Assembly: GCA_017441385.1 (NCBI GenBank)
Contig: JAFRXY010000043.1
Location: 1 to 64,000, forward strand
Length of the DNA: 64,000 nucleotides
Direction: 5' to 3'
Origin: Clostridia bacterium
GTDB taxonomy: Bacteria; Bacillota; Clostridia; Oscillospirales; Acutalibacteraceae
Below the pieces are notes generated by a model. That model did not search any database and was not told the DNA's origin. It saw only the letters and a list, made by a program, of their open reading frames with translations. A program made the position numbers and the translations under genes. Below, piece after piece: positions 1-8,313 of the stretch; the first letter of the stretch is position 1; each line of letters starts with the position of its first letter.

Positions 1-177
1 GCACGTCTGGCTGGCATCTTTTCCGCCATATTTTGCCAAAATCCTCGTTAATACACAAAGTATTGCCTGCGGTTTTGGCGTCATCTGGCGAAAAATCTGA
101 CGGCGCCATCCGCACACGCGGAGATTCTGAACAGGCTCTAAAAGCCCCGACGTTGGAACATCAGGGACAACGCCGGT
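1..177. other. Unassigned sequence at window edge
   Basis: No reading frame here looks like a protein I recognise, and I see no RNA gene. It lies 3' of the hydrolase gene. It may belong to a gene or element that continues outside the window. Confidence 0.3.
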
Positions 178-1152
178 TCATTCCTCAGGGTGGTGAATAT
201 TATAAACAAAATCTGTCAGATGACCGACATAGGTGTCCATGTCCTGAAACGCACTGTAGCAGTGTGTGGCTTCAGGGCAGATATAGATGTATTTCTGCTT
301 TGATTTGCATGACCTGAACATTCGCTTGGTCATATAGGGCGGGACAAATGTGTCGTTGTCCCCATGGATAAACAGCACAGGAATGCGGATGTTCCTGACT
401 GCCTTGATGGTGGACGCCTGACCGAAATAATAGCCGGCACGCAGCTTGCACACTATGCTTGCAAAATACAGCAGAGGTCTGCCGGGAACACGGTAATTGT
501 TGCGCATGATGTAGCCGAATTCCTCATAGGCGCCGGCAAAGGGACAGTCAGCGACGACGCCCTTCACCTGTTCCGGAAGGCATGATTCTCCGCATGTCAT
601 GAGAACGGTCGCGGCACCCATGGAAACGCCGTGCAGAAGAATCTCGCAATTCTCGCCGAAGCGCTCAAGGGCGTATCTGATCCAGTTCATTACGTCAAGC
701 CTGTCCAGCCAGCCGAAGCCAATGTATTTGCCTTCGCTCTTGCCGTGTGCGCGATCATCCACAATGATGACGTTATAGCCCATCCCGCGATAGAAAGGAA
801 CAACCGAAGACATGTCGAACATTCCGAAGGAATTATATCCGTGAACGGCTATGAGAACCTTGCGTGAGAAAAAGGCCGACTGTACGAAAGTGGCGTGAAG
901 CAGCAGGTCATCATAGGATTTGATGTAGACTTCCTCGTGCTTCATGTTCATGATCTTATTCTGAGCCTCCCGGCTGCGGAACCTGATGACGTCCATATGC
1001 GGCAGAAGGTCGTCGCCGGCGTCAAAATCCATCTGTTCCTTGCGCACCAGCGCAAAGTCGAACATCCAGAATCCGAAAATGATCATGGCGATCATCAGAA
1101 CGGCGGAAACCACCGATAACAGAATGATAAGACGTAGTATTCCTTCGCTCAT
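178..1152 (-). CDS. Membrane-anchored alpha/beta hydrolase
   Basis: This 324-aa protein is probably a serine hydrolase held at the membrane with its catalytic domain outside. Residues 7-30 form one hydrophobic N-terminal segment. The hydrolase fold follows from about residue 75. The HGVSMG elbow places the nucleophile at Ser177, Asp267 lies in HGDNDTFVP, and His297 lies in EATHCYS, giving a complete triad in the usual order. The family (BAAT/Xaa-Pro peptidase-like or YqiK/FrsA-type hydrolases) acts on esters or peptides, but nothing here shows the substrate. It is the last gene of a minus-strand run and starts 57 bases after the NlpC/P60 gene stops. The start ATG has only a weakly placed ribosome site (GGTGG about 12 bases upstream). 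Confidence 0.85.
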   Translation of the reverse strand: MSEGILRLIILLSVVSAVLMIAMIIFGFWMFDFALVRKEQMDFDAGDDLLPHMDVIRFRSREAQNKIMNMKHEEVYIKSYDDLLLHATFVQSAFFSRKVLIAVHGYNSFGMFDMSSVVPFYRGMGYNVIIVDDRAHGKSEGKYIGFGWLDRLDVMNWIRYALERFGENCEILLHGVSMGAATVLMTCGESCLPEQVKGVVADCPFAGAYEEFGYIMRNNYRVPGRPLLYFASIVCKLRAGYYFGQASTIKAVRNIRIPVLFIHGDNDTFVPPYMTKRMFRSCKSKQKYIYICPEATHCYSAFQDMDTYVGHLTDFVYNIHHPEE

Positions 1153-1209
1153 AATACGGCGGCACCACCTTTCTTTGATATCGGCCTCAATGATTCTTTC
1201 TATAGTGTA

Positions 1210-2853
1210 TTACATAAACACGCAGTTATCCAGCGTTTCCATCATTTCCTCGGTGACCTCGTAGCTTTCTCCGTTGCGGTAGAATACCACCGTAGGCGAC
1301 TGATAATTGAATACGCCCATTGTCTGAAGCGGGCCGGATTCGCCGTAACTGCGCGTGAAGCTGTAGGGATTCGCGGTCATGCTGAGCGAGCCTATTCCCA
1401 CCGATTCGACAATCACGGGCAGTTCTTCCTCCTGCTTCTGCTCTTCCTCGGTCGGTTCCGGCTCCGGCTCGTCCATCTGATAAGCCGCGTCATTCATGAG
1501 GGAATGCTCGTCGGAATAGACCGGCGCGTCATCGGAAAAGAGGGCTTTCTGCGTGGCTTCATCGGCAATGCCGGTGGGAAGTACGCCCAGCGCCTTCTGG
1601 AATGCCTTGATTGCGTCGCGTGTGAAGGGGCCGTAATATTCGGTGATGTCCTGATCGTAATAACCGAGTTCATAGAGCCGCTTCTGAATTCTGCCCACCA
1701 CTTCACCCTTCATGCCGCCTTCATAGGACTTGTAGCCTGTGGTGGCAGTGGTAGTCGTTTTTTTTGATGTGGTGGCCGTCGTGGAATCCGCGCTTGTCTT
1801 CCGCGTGGTCTTGGAAGTCAGAGTTGTCTTGGAGGACTTCTGCGTTGTGGTCTTTTTGGTTCCGGTGGTTTTGGAAGTCGTCGATTTTGAGGTCTTGCCG
1901 GGAGTGGTTTTCTTTTTGGTAGTTGTGGTCTTTTCCTCAGTAGGTTGCGTGGTCGTGGTTTTTTTGGCCGTTGTGGTAGTGGTCTTTTTCTTTGTCGTTG
2001 TGGAAGTGGGCGTTTTTACCGACTGCGTCGTGGTTTCCGGCTCCTGTTCCGAATAAGCGGTGGTCGTCGGCGCCTTTGTCGTTGTGGTTGTTGTAGTGGT
2101 TGTCGTTGTCGTAGTGGTCGTTGTCGTAGTGGTCGTTGTGGTTGTGGTCGTTGTGGTTTTCGAAGTGGTAGTGGTGGGCGCTTTGGTAGTGGTTGTGGTA
2201 GTTGTGGTCTTTTTGGTGGTGGTTTCCTGACTGACCTCTCCCTTAAGCGCTCCTGATTTGCCGAAATCGTATGTCTTCCCGTCTATCTTGACCTTGCCGA
2301 CGACAAATTCCCCGTTCTTGTAATAGAATGTTTCCCCTCTGAATTCGTACCATCCGGTATCGGGATAGGAAATCCATGCGATTTTGAACCATTTTTGCCA
2401 CGGGCTGTAATATCTGGAATTCATGGCGGCATACACGACATTCACCTTTGAATTGCGCATGTCAATCGCCATATCCACTCCGTCCTTGTTCTTGCCGACG
2501 TAGACCCCGGCGTGTCCGGAACACCACAGACCCAGCCCGTGAATGCGCGGCATATCGCCGGTGCTGCCGTTGACGGAAGAAGCATCGAGCAGAGCTTTGG
2601 CGCCTCCGCCTTTTCCGTTGCAATAAGAGCGGATCAGACCCGAACAGTCCACATTGCCCGCCTTGGAACCGCCGTATGTATACGTCCAGCCCTCATTATA
2701 CGCCTTGAAAGCCCATTCCGCCATGCCGATACCGGTCTTGCCCTTGATCTTTTCGGCTGAAACAGGCTGCGCGGCCATCGCCGCAAACAGCGCAAGAGCC
2801 ATCACAAAAGCCCCTATCCTCTTGAATCTGCATTTTACAAAAATTGATAACAC
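1210..2853 (-). CDS. Secreted NlpC/P60 peptidase with Thr-rich linker and peptidoglycan-binding domain
   Basis: This 547-aa protein is probably a secreted cell-wall endopeptidase. A signal peptide with basic residues (KCRFKR) and a hydrophobic core ends near PVSA at residue 33. The NlpC/P60-like domain follows, with the likely catalytic Cys70 in NVDCSGL and His114 in GHAGVYVG. Residues about 200-375 are a low-complexity linker made almost only of Thr with some Lys, Ser and Pro. Residues about 378-440 form a peptidoglycan-binding type 1 domain (RIQKRLYELGYY, AIKAFQKALG, PTGIADEATQKAL). An acidic Glu/Pro segment and a tail of about 70 residues finish it. I kept the GTG start because a later ATG would leave the signal peptide without its basic end. 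Thr-rich linkers of this kind are common in secreted Ruminococcus proteins. Confidence 0.85.
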   Translation of the reverse strand: MLSIFVKCRFKRIGAFVMALALFAAMAAQPVSAEKIKGKTGIGMAEWAFKAYNEGWTYTYGGSKAGNVDCSGLIRSYCNGKGGGAKALLDASSVNGSTGDMPRIHGLGLWCSGHAGVYVGKNKDGVDMAIDMRNSKVNVVYAAMNSRYYSPWQKWFKIAWISYPDTGWYEFRGETFYYKNGEFVVGKVKIDGKTYDFGKSGALKGEVSQETTTKKTTTTTTTTKAPTTTTSKTTTTTTTTTTTTTTTTTTTTTTTTTTTKAPTTTAYSEQEPETTTQSVKTPTSTTTKKKTTTTTAKKTTTTQPTEEKTTTTKKKTTPGKTSKSTTSKTTGTKKTTTQKSSKTTLTSKTTRKTSADSTTATTSKKTTTTATTGYKSYEGGMKGEVVGRIQKRLYELGYYDQDITEYYGPFTRDAIKAFQKALGVLPTGIADEATQKALFSDDAPVYSDEHSLMNDAAYQMDEPEPEPTEEEQKQEEELPVIVESVGIGSLSMTANPYSFTRSYGESGPLQTMGVFNYQSPTVVFYRNGESYEVTEEMMETLDNCVFM

Positions 2854-2873
2854 CCCACAAATTCTGTCGTTTT

Positions 2874-3530
2874 TTAGTCGCCTGTTTGACAGCTTTTGGA
2901 AAGATTGAATATATCGGTTTCAAAGATATCATACATCGCCGTGATTTCATCTATATCGACAAGTTTCATAAGCGCGTTGAATTGTTCCTCGTCTGCGGCG
3001 CTGTAAAGGGTAAAGTCCGTTGAAAGGAAAGTGACGGTGTGTTTCTCCTCTCCGTTTTTGACCGTGACATTGATCAGCTTGCAGGAAGACACCGCAATCG
3101 ACAGAGAATCATACGCCGCGTTTTTATTCTCAGGAATATAATTGATGATGGTCAGTTCACCGAGTGCGCTGTCGCTGAACTGGAAGATTGACATCTCGCT
3201 GTCCACCGTCTTGCAGAGCGAGAGGTCGTAGGAATATCCCTCCACCTTGCTGTAGCCGTATGCCTCAAACTGCCTGACATATTCCGGATAATTTCCCAGA
3301 AGTTCCCGCCGGAGCACGAAGGCCCGCGGCTCTACGTTCCGTGCGGAAGCAGTTTCCGCGGCTGTATAATCGCCCTCGGAACCGAATTTGTCCTTGTATT
3401 TCCTGACAATGAAGGAAAGCAGCAGCATAATAATCAGAATGCCGATCGCGGGCATCAGAATCCTGTCAAACAATCTGTTCATTCGCTCGACCCTGTCAAT
3501 GCCCTTCTTTTCCTTCTCGGTGTAATCCAA
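2874..3530 (-). CDS. Membrane-anchored protein of unknown function
   Basis: I do not recognise this 218-aa protein. It has a charged N-terminus (residues 1-25), one transmembrane segment (about 26-46, ILMPAIGILIIMLLLSFIV) and a soluble domain, probably outside the cell. There is no lipobox and no clear catalytic motif. The likely start is TTG, with GGGGGTG five to six bases upstream. It sits 20 bases before the secreted NlpC/P60 gene and 84 bases after the Ser/Thr kinase gene, on the same strand, which suggests an envelope-related job. Two TATAAT-like boxes lie in the gap upstream (about 3570-3595), so it may also be transcribed apart from the kinase. Confidence 0.7.
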   Translation of the reverse strand: MDYTEKEKKGIDRVERMNRLFDRILMPAIGILIIMLLLSFIVRKYKDKFGSEGDYTAAETASARNVEPRAFVLRRELLGNYPEYVRQFEAYGYSKVEGYSYDLSLCKTVDSEMSIFQFSDSALGELTIINYIPENKNAAYDSLSIAVSSCKLINVTVKNGEEKHTVTFLSTDFTLYSAADEEQFNALMKLVDIDEITAMYDIFETDIFNLSKSCQTGD

Positions 3531-3614
3531 AACATCACCCCCACGGAAAACTAATTTTTTAACCCATACCCTATCATTATACAGTATTATACAGATATTT
3601 CTATGATAATAATG

Positions 3615-4514
3615 TTAAAAATTTGAAGCATTGTCTGTGGGGTCTGTCTTTTTGAGGAGTTTTGCGGCCGTACGCGCCGTTTGGGAGGGATTTCTGAATC
3701 TGTCCCGCCGGCGGAAACGGCACATTCTGAGAATCATTTCGTTCAGGCCTTCGCTGACATCCTTTATCGGAGGAATTTCTTCACCGTTCAGCCTTCTCTC
3801 AATCGTCTCGTAAACGTCACTCTCGTTCATTTCTTCACAGGGAACCGGACAGAACGGCAGTCTGCCGCCGCTGAGAATCCTGTACAGAGAAATGCCCAGC
3901 GAGTAAATATCCGAGCGGATGTCGCAGGCTTCTTCCCGCATGGCCTCGGGAGAAGCATAGCCCTCGGTACAGTATACCGGCGACTGCCCAGAAAGACAGA
4001 CGCTGCCCAGATCGCCAAGCTGCCATTTTTCTCCGTCAAAAAAAATATTCGAGGGCTTCACATCTCCGTGCATCAGACCTTTTCCGCTCAATTCTCCGAG
4101 TGCCAGCGAAATATCGCGGCACATTTCCAGAGCGACCTGCGTGTCAACCGTCATCTCATCAAGGCAGCGCATATAACCGAACAAAAGAAAGACATTGTGA
4201 CAAATGCCTTCGCTGTCCGAAAGGACGCTGTAGCCGTGAAGACGCGTGATATGCGGGCATTTGCGAAGAATATTCCCCGCTTCGATCTCCCGCATCGCCT
4301 TATCCCACCCATCGCTGCCACGGCGGCATAAGCAGCATTTGACAGCAAAAGCCGGATCTGCTCCGCCGCATTCCAATGAACTTGCGGAGAAAATCCGGCT
4401 GTCGAAGCCTTGATAAAGCAATTCCTTCATGCGGAAGGCGGCGCCGTCGATGAAAACAGTGTCGCCTTCGCATACGGTCATCATTCTGTCTCTGAAAGAA
4501 TTATCGTTTGTCAT
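3615..4514 (-). CDS. Soluble eukaryotic-type Ser/Thr protein kinase
   Basis: This 299-aa protein is a Hanks-type kinase. The ATP lysine is Lys59 in AFAVKC, the C-helix glutamate is probably Glu76, and the catalytic loop HGDVKPSN places Asp151 and Asn156. The metal-binding motif reads DLG (168-170) instead of DFG. The activation segment ends in ASPEA, followed by SDIYSLG. The glycine loop is poor (YQGFDSRIF, no GxGxxG). There is no transmembrane segment and no PASTA domain, so it is not a PrkC/PknB receptor. It overlaps the 3' end of the FHA-ABC exporter gene by 14 bases, so translation is probably coupled. By analogy with mycobacterial PknF and its FHA-ABC target Rv1747, the neighbouring exporter is the obvious substrate; that is inference. 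Confidence 0.88.
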   Translation of the reverse strand: MTNDNSFRDRMMTVCEGDTVFIDGAAFRMKELLYQGFDSRIFSASSLECGGADPAFAVKCCLCRRGSDGWDKAMREIEAGNILRKCPHITRLHGYSVLSDSEGICHNVFLLFGYMRCLDEMTVDTQVALEMCRDISLALGELSGKGLMHGDVKPSNIFFDGEKWQLGDLGSVCLSGQSPVYCTEGYASPEAMREEACDIRSDIYSLGISLYRILSGGRLPFCPVPCEEMNESDVYETIERRLNGEEIPPIKDVSEGLNEMILRMCRFRRRDRFRNPSQTARTAAKLLKKTDPTDNASNF

Positions 4515-6903
4515 TTTTCACACTGCGCAGAACCGTCGCGCTGATAAAGCAGAATACGATGATGGTAGCCACCATTACGCCCCACGCAAGGAGAAGATTG
4601 CTTCTGGAATGTGCATAAAGCGAATTTCTGTTCAGCTCATACGCCTGCAGAAGCATATCCTTCGACTTGTATTTGAGGGAAAGGGTGTTCCACAGCACGC
4701 CGTTGAGATTGGCCGTGTTGCTGAAAGCCTGCATACCCCAGCGGCTTACGCATATCCATGACAGCACTTCCGTAACGCCTTCCAGCTTGAAAAGAATGCC
4801 CGAGAAGAGCAGCTGCGGAATTAAGATAATCGGCGCGAACACCATCGCGCGATCGGTATTCTTCACCAGCGAGGATACCAGCAGTCCCAGTGAAGAAGAT
4901 GAAACCGTGATCAGGACAAGGGTAATCATCATTTCAATGGCGGCATTGCCGAAGAAAATACCCTTGTCCGGCTTGCCGATTGTATAGACGAAGACGCCGA
5001 GCATAAGTCCGCACTGCACAACGGCCAGCAGGGTCTGAACGGCCAGCTTCGAACAGATATAGGAACTCAGCCGTACATCTGACATGTATTCACGCCGCAC
5101 GATGTTCCGTTCCTTGCAGACTTCCTGAATGGAATTCATCAGACCCACCCAGATACCGGCGCAGGACAGGCAGAACAGCATGGACTGCGCGTCGAAATAC
5201 GACTTGAAGGTGTTCTCCACCGTGACGAAGGAGAAAAGATAGGCAATCAGCGGGCCTTGCAGCAGGAAGAAAAGCAGGCGCATTTCGTCATTCCAGATGA
5301 GATTGATATATCTCTGCGACAGCACATTGAACTGATGCAGGAAGGACTTGTGGTTCTCCTTTTTGAGCTTCTTCTTGCGCTCTTTCTTCTGTTCGGAAGT
5401 CATGGGCGGCGTTTTCAGCTCGCCGATCGTCTGAATCTTATTGTAGGGGGAGGCGTTGAATTTTTCCTCCCAGCCCTTCGGATCCTCCTCCACCTTTGTG
5501 TAGGCGTCGGTGAGATCCTGATTCTTGGGAATGCCAAAGAAAGAACGCGCGTCGGCAGGATTCCCGCAGAAAGCGACATATCCGCCCGCGCCGAGGAAGA
5601 TCAGCTTGTCGCACAGGTGAATATTATTGGTGTTGTGGGTAATCATGATGACCGTCTTGCCGTCGTCGGTCATGCGCTTGAGGGTGTGCATGAGCGTGCG
5701 CTCGGTTCCGGGGTCAAGACCGGAGGACGGCTCGTCGAGGAAGAAGAGTCCCGGATCGCTCATCAGCTCCACAGCAATGGAGGCACGCTTCTTCTGACCT
5801 CCCGACAGCTTGCGTATCAGCTTGTTCTTATGCTTGGTCAGCTCGACCGTGCGCAGAACGTCGGCAATTCTGGCCTCACGTTCCGCACGGCTGGTGCCTT
5901 CGGGAAGACGAAGCCTTGCCACGTAACGCAGCATGCTGATCAAGGTGAGATTCTCATGAACGATATCCTGCTGCGGCACATAGCCGATGTTGTACTTCAA
6001 TTCGTCATAATTTTCATACAGGTCGCGGCGGTTGACCAGCACCTTGCCGGTAGATGGCTTATCGAAACCGTTGATGCAATTCATAAGGGTCGATTTTCCG
6101 CAGCCGGAACCGCCGACAATCGCCACAAAATCGCCCGGAAGAATCAGCATACTGGTATCGTCGAGAATCTTTTTGTCTTTGCCCATCGCCTGATGGACAA
6201 ATTTGGAAATATTCACCAGTTCAATGGAAAGTCCGGATTTCTCCTGCTTATAATAGATATAGCCCTTGGAATAGGAAAATTTTGTGTTGCCGATCACAAA
6301 AACGTCCTCGTCCTTGAGATAGTATCTTTCACCTTCCATGATTTCGCTGTTGATCAGAATATCGCGAAGTGCGCCCTGATTGCACAGGACGTAGGAAGTC
6401 CCGCCCTCAATGCGGATTTCCGCTGCTTCTTCCTCCATTTTGGGGTCGTCCACCGAAATATCGCAGCCCTTTTTCCGGCCGATGGTGGTGACGTCCTTTG
6501 AAAGCTGGAAGCTGTTCCAGTCGGCACCGGAATTCTTGTCGGAAAAGACCATGCTGATTCCGCTGTAACAGGACTGCTCCATATCGTCAATACGAATGGA
6601 ATCGCCATCCTTGAGTTCCATCTGCTTTACGCGTTTGCCGTTGACATAAATACCATTGGTACTGTTGTCATCGGCAATATAGCATCTTCCCTCACTGACA
6701 GTAAAATGACCGTGCCTGCGGGAAACGATATCCGACGCAATCATGATATCATTTGTGTCGTCGCGTCCGAAGGTGACGGTTTCCTTGCCGAAAGCCATCA
6801 GATTATACTCATCAGGCACATGGCTGTAATCGAATATCGTGACCGAACAGCCTGTATTTCCGTCAATATCCGGAGAATTGACATTCAAAAAATTGTTTTC
6901 CAA
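4501..6903 (-). CDS. FHA-FHA-ABC exporter, fused ATPase and permease
   Basis: This 800-aa protein is an ABCG-like half transporter with an N-terminal phosphothreonine-reading module. FHA1 (about residues 25-110) has the binding residues Gly46-Arg47, Ser61/His64 in SRRH, and STNG at 81-84. FHA2 (about 130-212) keeps Gly142-Arg143 but lacks the Ser-x-x-His pair. The ATPase follows with Walker A GGSGCGKS (264-271), signature LSGGQ and Walker B FFLDEP. The last third is an ABC-2 type permease with about six hydrophobic segments. The order matches M. tuberculosis Rv1747, which is controlled by the kinase PknF. The start is a TTG behind GGAGG. The gene follows the DegT-like gene by 27 bases and overlaps the kinase gene. 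The exported substrate is unknown. Confidence 0.92.
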   Translation of the reverse strand: MENNFLNVNSPDIDGNTGCSVTIFDYSHVPDEYNLMAFGKETVTFGRDDTNDIMIASDIVSRRHGHFTVSEGRCYIADDNSTNGIYVNGKRVKQMELKDGDSIRIDDMEQSCYSGISMVFSDKNSGADWNSFQLSKDVTTIGRKKGCDISVDDPKMEEEAAEIRIEGGTSYVLCNQGALRDILINSEIMEGERYYLKDEDVFVIGNTKFSYSKGYIYYKQEKSGLSIELVNISKFVHQAMGKDKKILDDTSMLILPGDFVAIVGGSGCGKSTLMNCINGFDKPSTGKVLVNRRDLYENYDELKYNIGYVPQQDIVHENLTLISMLRYVARLRLPEGTSRAEREARIADVLRTVELTKHKNKLIRKLSGGQKKRASIAVELMSDPGLFFLDEPSSGLDPGTERTLMHTLKRMTDDGKTVIMITHNTNNIHLCDKLIFLGAGGYVAFCGNPADARSFFGIPKNQDLTDAYTKVEEDPKGWEEKFNASPYNKIQTIGELKTPPMTSEQKKERKKKLKKENHKSFLHQFNVLSQRYINLIWNDEMRLLFFLLQGPLIAYLFSFVTVENTFKSYFDAQSMLFCLSCAGIWVGLMNSIQEVCKERNIVRREYMSDVRLSSYICSKLAVQTLLAVVQCGLMLGVFVYTIGKPDKGIFFGNAAIEMMITLVLITVSSSSLGLLVSSLVKNTDRAMVFAPIILIPQLLFSGILFKLEGVTEVLSWICVSRWGMQAFSNTANLNGVLWNTLSLKYKSKDMLLQAYELNRNSLYAHSRSNLLLAWGVMVATIIVFCFISATVLRSVKNDKR

Positions 6904-6930
6904 GTTCTCTCAGTCCTCCAATATGAATCA

Positions 6931-7935
6931 CTACTCATGAATATTTTTGGCAATATAAGTCATCTGCGCTGTAAGCGCATCGAACTTTCCGGCATTAACC
7001 GCCCCCGCAATATCAACTTCAAAGGCTCTGGGAGCCAGCGCGGAGGCGTTTTCCAGCGTCTTGAATCCCCGGCATCCGTGTTCAAAGCAGGCTCTGCGGT
7101 GAACATGAAGTTTTCTGACGAAATCCGACAGACCTTTCTTTTCAAAACAATCCACCGCCGCCTGACAGTGGGCTTCACTCTGGGCGATCACAATCGTGCC
7201 GCAGCAGGAACTTTTCTGCCTTCCTCCCCCGCGGCTGAGCCAGAAGTCGGATTCCTTCATGATGGAGGTGATTTCCGCCAGAGCAGATTCGTTTGCCGCG
7301 AGCCGGCCGGATAATTCTTCCGCCGAAGCAAGAAGCCTGTCGGCATAAATCCCGTCGGCGGTGTCCCAAGCGCTGCCGTCGCAGGTTTCAATCAGGGCTG
7401 TAAGCTCGTTAGCCCCGTTTGCGGTGACCAGACAACCGCTTCCTCCGGTGCCGAACAACGAGGAATTCCCCAAGGAAATAAGAGAATAGTCCCCGAAACT
7501 GCCCGAAGGAGCGCCGTCCCACGAGCCGCCGAAACCGCAGCCGCAGTCCTCAATGAGAATCAGCCCCATGCGGTCGCAGATATCCTTCACCGCCCGAACC
7601 GGAAAAGGCAGGCCGCACATATTTCCGGCGACCACGGCACGGGGATAGAGCTTATCGACATTCACGGTGGATCTGACAGCCTCGCCCAGAGACTTGTGAT
7701 CGATGACAAAACCATCTGCGGTTACGTCGCAGAACACAGGAACCGCGCCGCAGATCAGTACCGCGCGGACAATGTAGGAAGGAACCAGTGCCGACAGATA
7801 AACGCAGTCCCTCTCCCCCAGTTCAATGGCTTCAAAGAGCGCCGTGACAGCCTCCACCTTGCCGGAAAAGGACAGGCACTCCGAAGCGCCGAGCATATTC
7901 TTGATTTTGTCGCAAAACAATTCCATTTTATTCAT
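6931..7935 (-). CDS. DegT/DnrJ/EryC1/StrS family protein lacking the PLP lysine
   Basis: This 334-aa protein has the fold signature of the sugar aminotransferase family: VLICGAVPVFCDV, LILIEDCGCGFGG (Asp130, which would hold the PLP pyridine nitrogen) and SFGDYSLIS. The family normally has a Lys in a motif like SFYPTKN-GAGGDGG. Here the matching stretch is SLGNSSL-GTGGSG, with Ser159 at the Lys position, so it should not form the usual PLP aldimine. It is also somewhat shorter than the usual 370-400 residues. It could be a PLP-binding non-transaminase, a regulator or a scaffold. It leads the run that includes the FHA exporter and kinase, 27 bases away. The start ATG has GGAGGG 12 bases upstream. 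Confidence 0.8.
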   Translation of the reverse strand: MNKMELFCDKIKNMLGASECLSFSGKVEAVTALFEAIELGERDCVYLSALVPSYIVRAVLICGAVPVFCDVTADGFVIDHKSLGEAVRSTVNVDKLYPRAVVAGNMCGLPFPVRAVKDICDRMGLILIEDCGCGFGGSWDGAPSGSFGDYSLISLGNSSLFGTGGSGCLVTANGANELTALIETCDGSAWDTADGIYADRLLASAEELSGRLAANESALAEITSIMKESDFWLSRGGGRQKSSCCGTIVIAQSEAHCQAAVDCFEKKGLSDFVRKLHVHRRACFEHGCRGFKTLENASALAPRAFEVDIAGAVNAGKFDALTAQMTYIAKNIHE

Positions 7936-8084
7936 AAGATGCGTTCGCCCTCCAAATACTATTTCATTATACCATAAGATGAAAAAAAATCAACAACTAA
8001 GTTGCCATTTCTCTGATAAATTTAAGGAAAAATCGAGAAAAGCCTCCCGCACACAAAAAAATCCGGATTTTTACGAAAAAAAGC

Positions 8085-8113
8085 TTGACAATTCATGCCG
8101 CCTGTGATAGAAT
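8085..8113 (+). promoter_or_regulatory. Sigma-A promoter of tRNA-Pro
   Basis: A perfect -35 box TTGACA (8085-8090), 17-base spacer and TAGAAT -10 box (8108-8113). Transcription should start about 8120, just before the tRNA. Confidence 0.9.
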
Positions 8114-8130
8114 ATCAGCGTTGCAGAAAT

Positions 8131-8207
8131 CCGGGTGTAGCGCAGTTTGGTAGCGCGCTTGAATGGGGTTCAAGAGGCCGTGAGTTCGACTCTCGCCACT
8201 CGGACCA
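8131..8207 (+). tRNA. tRNA-Pro (GGG)
   Basis: A 77-base cloverleaf. The acceptor arms 8131-8137 and 8197-8203 pair, with one G-U. The anticodon stem CTTGA/TCAAG encloses a loop with anticodon GGG, and the T-arm contains GTTCGAC. The CCA end is encoded at 8205-8207. It stands alone, with its own promoter and terminator, between two minus-strand clusters. Confidence 0.95.
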
Positions 8208-8212
8208 GCAAT

Positions 8213-8260
8213 AAACCCGCCAGATGCCGAATTAACGGCATCTGGCGGGTTTTCTTTTTG
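8213..8260 (+). terminator. Rho-independent terminator of tRNA-Pro
   Basis: A perfect 17-18 bp GC-rich stem (AAACCCGCCAGATGCCG and its complement) around a 6-base loop, followed by a T-rich run to 8260. Confidence 0.93.
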
Positions 8261-8313
8261 TTGGCAAATAGTTTGTTGTAGAGTAGAATGAACCCCTCGT
8301 CTTTTTTGAATCA

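Noticed and set aside
1739..2056. Val-rich plus-strand open frame
   Set aside because: It is the complement of the Thr-rich linker repeats (ACC/ACA read backwards as GGT/TGT/GTT) and has no start signal.
5257..6501. A 414-codon plus-strand open frame
   Set aside because: It is antisense to the FHA-ABC exporter, whose Walker and signature motifs are unambiguous.
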